A stretch of DNA of 12,400 nt from RGZA01 sp964568585. GTDB taxonomy: Bacteria > Pseudomonadota > Alphaproteobacteria > UBA9219 > RGZA01. Position 1 is the stretch's first letter, and each line of letters begins with the position of its first letter. Of this stretch, positions 12,074-12,400 are shown in pieces. Made by a program: the position numbers and the translations under genes. The notes under the pieces were generated by a model. It saw nothing but the letters and a program-made list of their open reading frames with translations, did no database searches and had not been told where the DNA came from. The stretch spans positions 1 through 12,400 of the forward strand of contig CAZMQI010000050.1 in the NCBI GenBank assembly GCA_964568585.1. Direction: 5' to 3'.

Positions 12074-12400
<327 letters not shown>

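Overview
The window comes from an alphaproteobacterial chromosome of moderate GC content. The best taxonomic evidence is the 5' part of a 16S rRNA gene at the right end. It has the short V1 helix and the GGGGGAAAGATTTATCGC-type V2 stretch of the Rhodospirillales-like / Micavibrionales-like Alphaproteobacteria. The order cannot be fixed from 327 bases. The protein-coding genes (Slt, ErpA, HIT and patatin types) fit this assignment.

Layout, left to right. (1) Bases 1-605, minus strand: the N-terminal half of a secreted lytic transglycosylase that runs out of the window. (2) Bases 606-906: a divergent intergenic region. (3) Bases 907-6905, plus strand: a surface-polysaccharide block. It holds a WbaP-type polyprenyl-phosphate sugar-1-phosphate transferase, a 273-residue protein I do not recognise, a small secreted HExxH metallopeptidase-like protein, an alanine-rich secreted protein, an outer-membrane beta-barrel of the polysaccharide-associated type, and a short Wza-like OPX protein. 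(4) Bases 6912-9598, minus strand: a tightly packed run, transcribed erpA - xth - WecG/TagA-type glycosyltransferase - PPP phosphatase, ending tail-to-tail with the OPX gene. (5) Bases 9663-10076, plus strand: a HIT-domain protein divergent from erpA. (6) Bases 10077-11228, minus strand: a patatin-like phospholipase whose stop codon abuts that of the HIT gene. (7) Bases 11229-12073: a long non-coding region with the rRNA promoter, boxA and a structured leader. (8) Bases 12074-12400: the start of 16S rRNA.

Inferred cooperation: the WbaP-like enzyme would load the first sugar phosphate onto undecaprenyl phosphate, and the WecG-like enzyme could add a later sugar. The OPX protein and the beta-barrel could together form the envelope export path. 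The OPX protein is short, has no lipobox and shows no outer-membrane-spanning C-terminus, so the adjacent barrel is the natural exit pore. No Wzx, Wzy or Wzc gene is in the window, so the export system is incomplete here.

The most interesting non-coding signals are: two successive genes (secreted metallopeptidase, alanine-rich protein) whose Shine-Dalgarno sequences lie inside predicted stems; a palindrome in front of erpA that matches the core of the IscR type 1 site; three TGAWTCA palindromes about 40 bases apart; and a DnaA-box palindrome upstream of the rRNA promoter.
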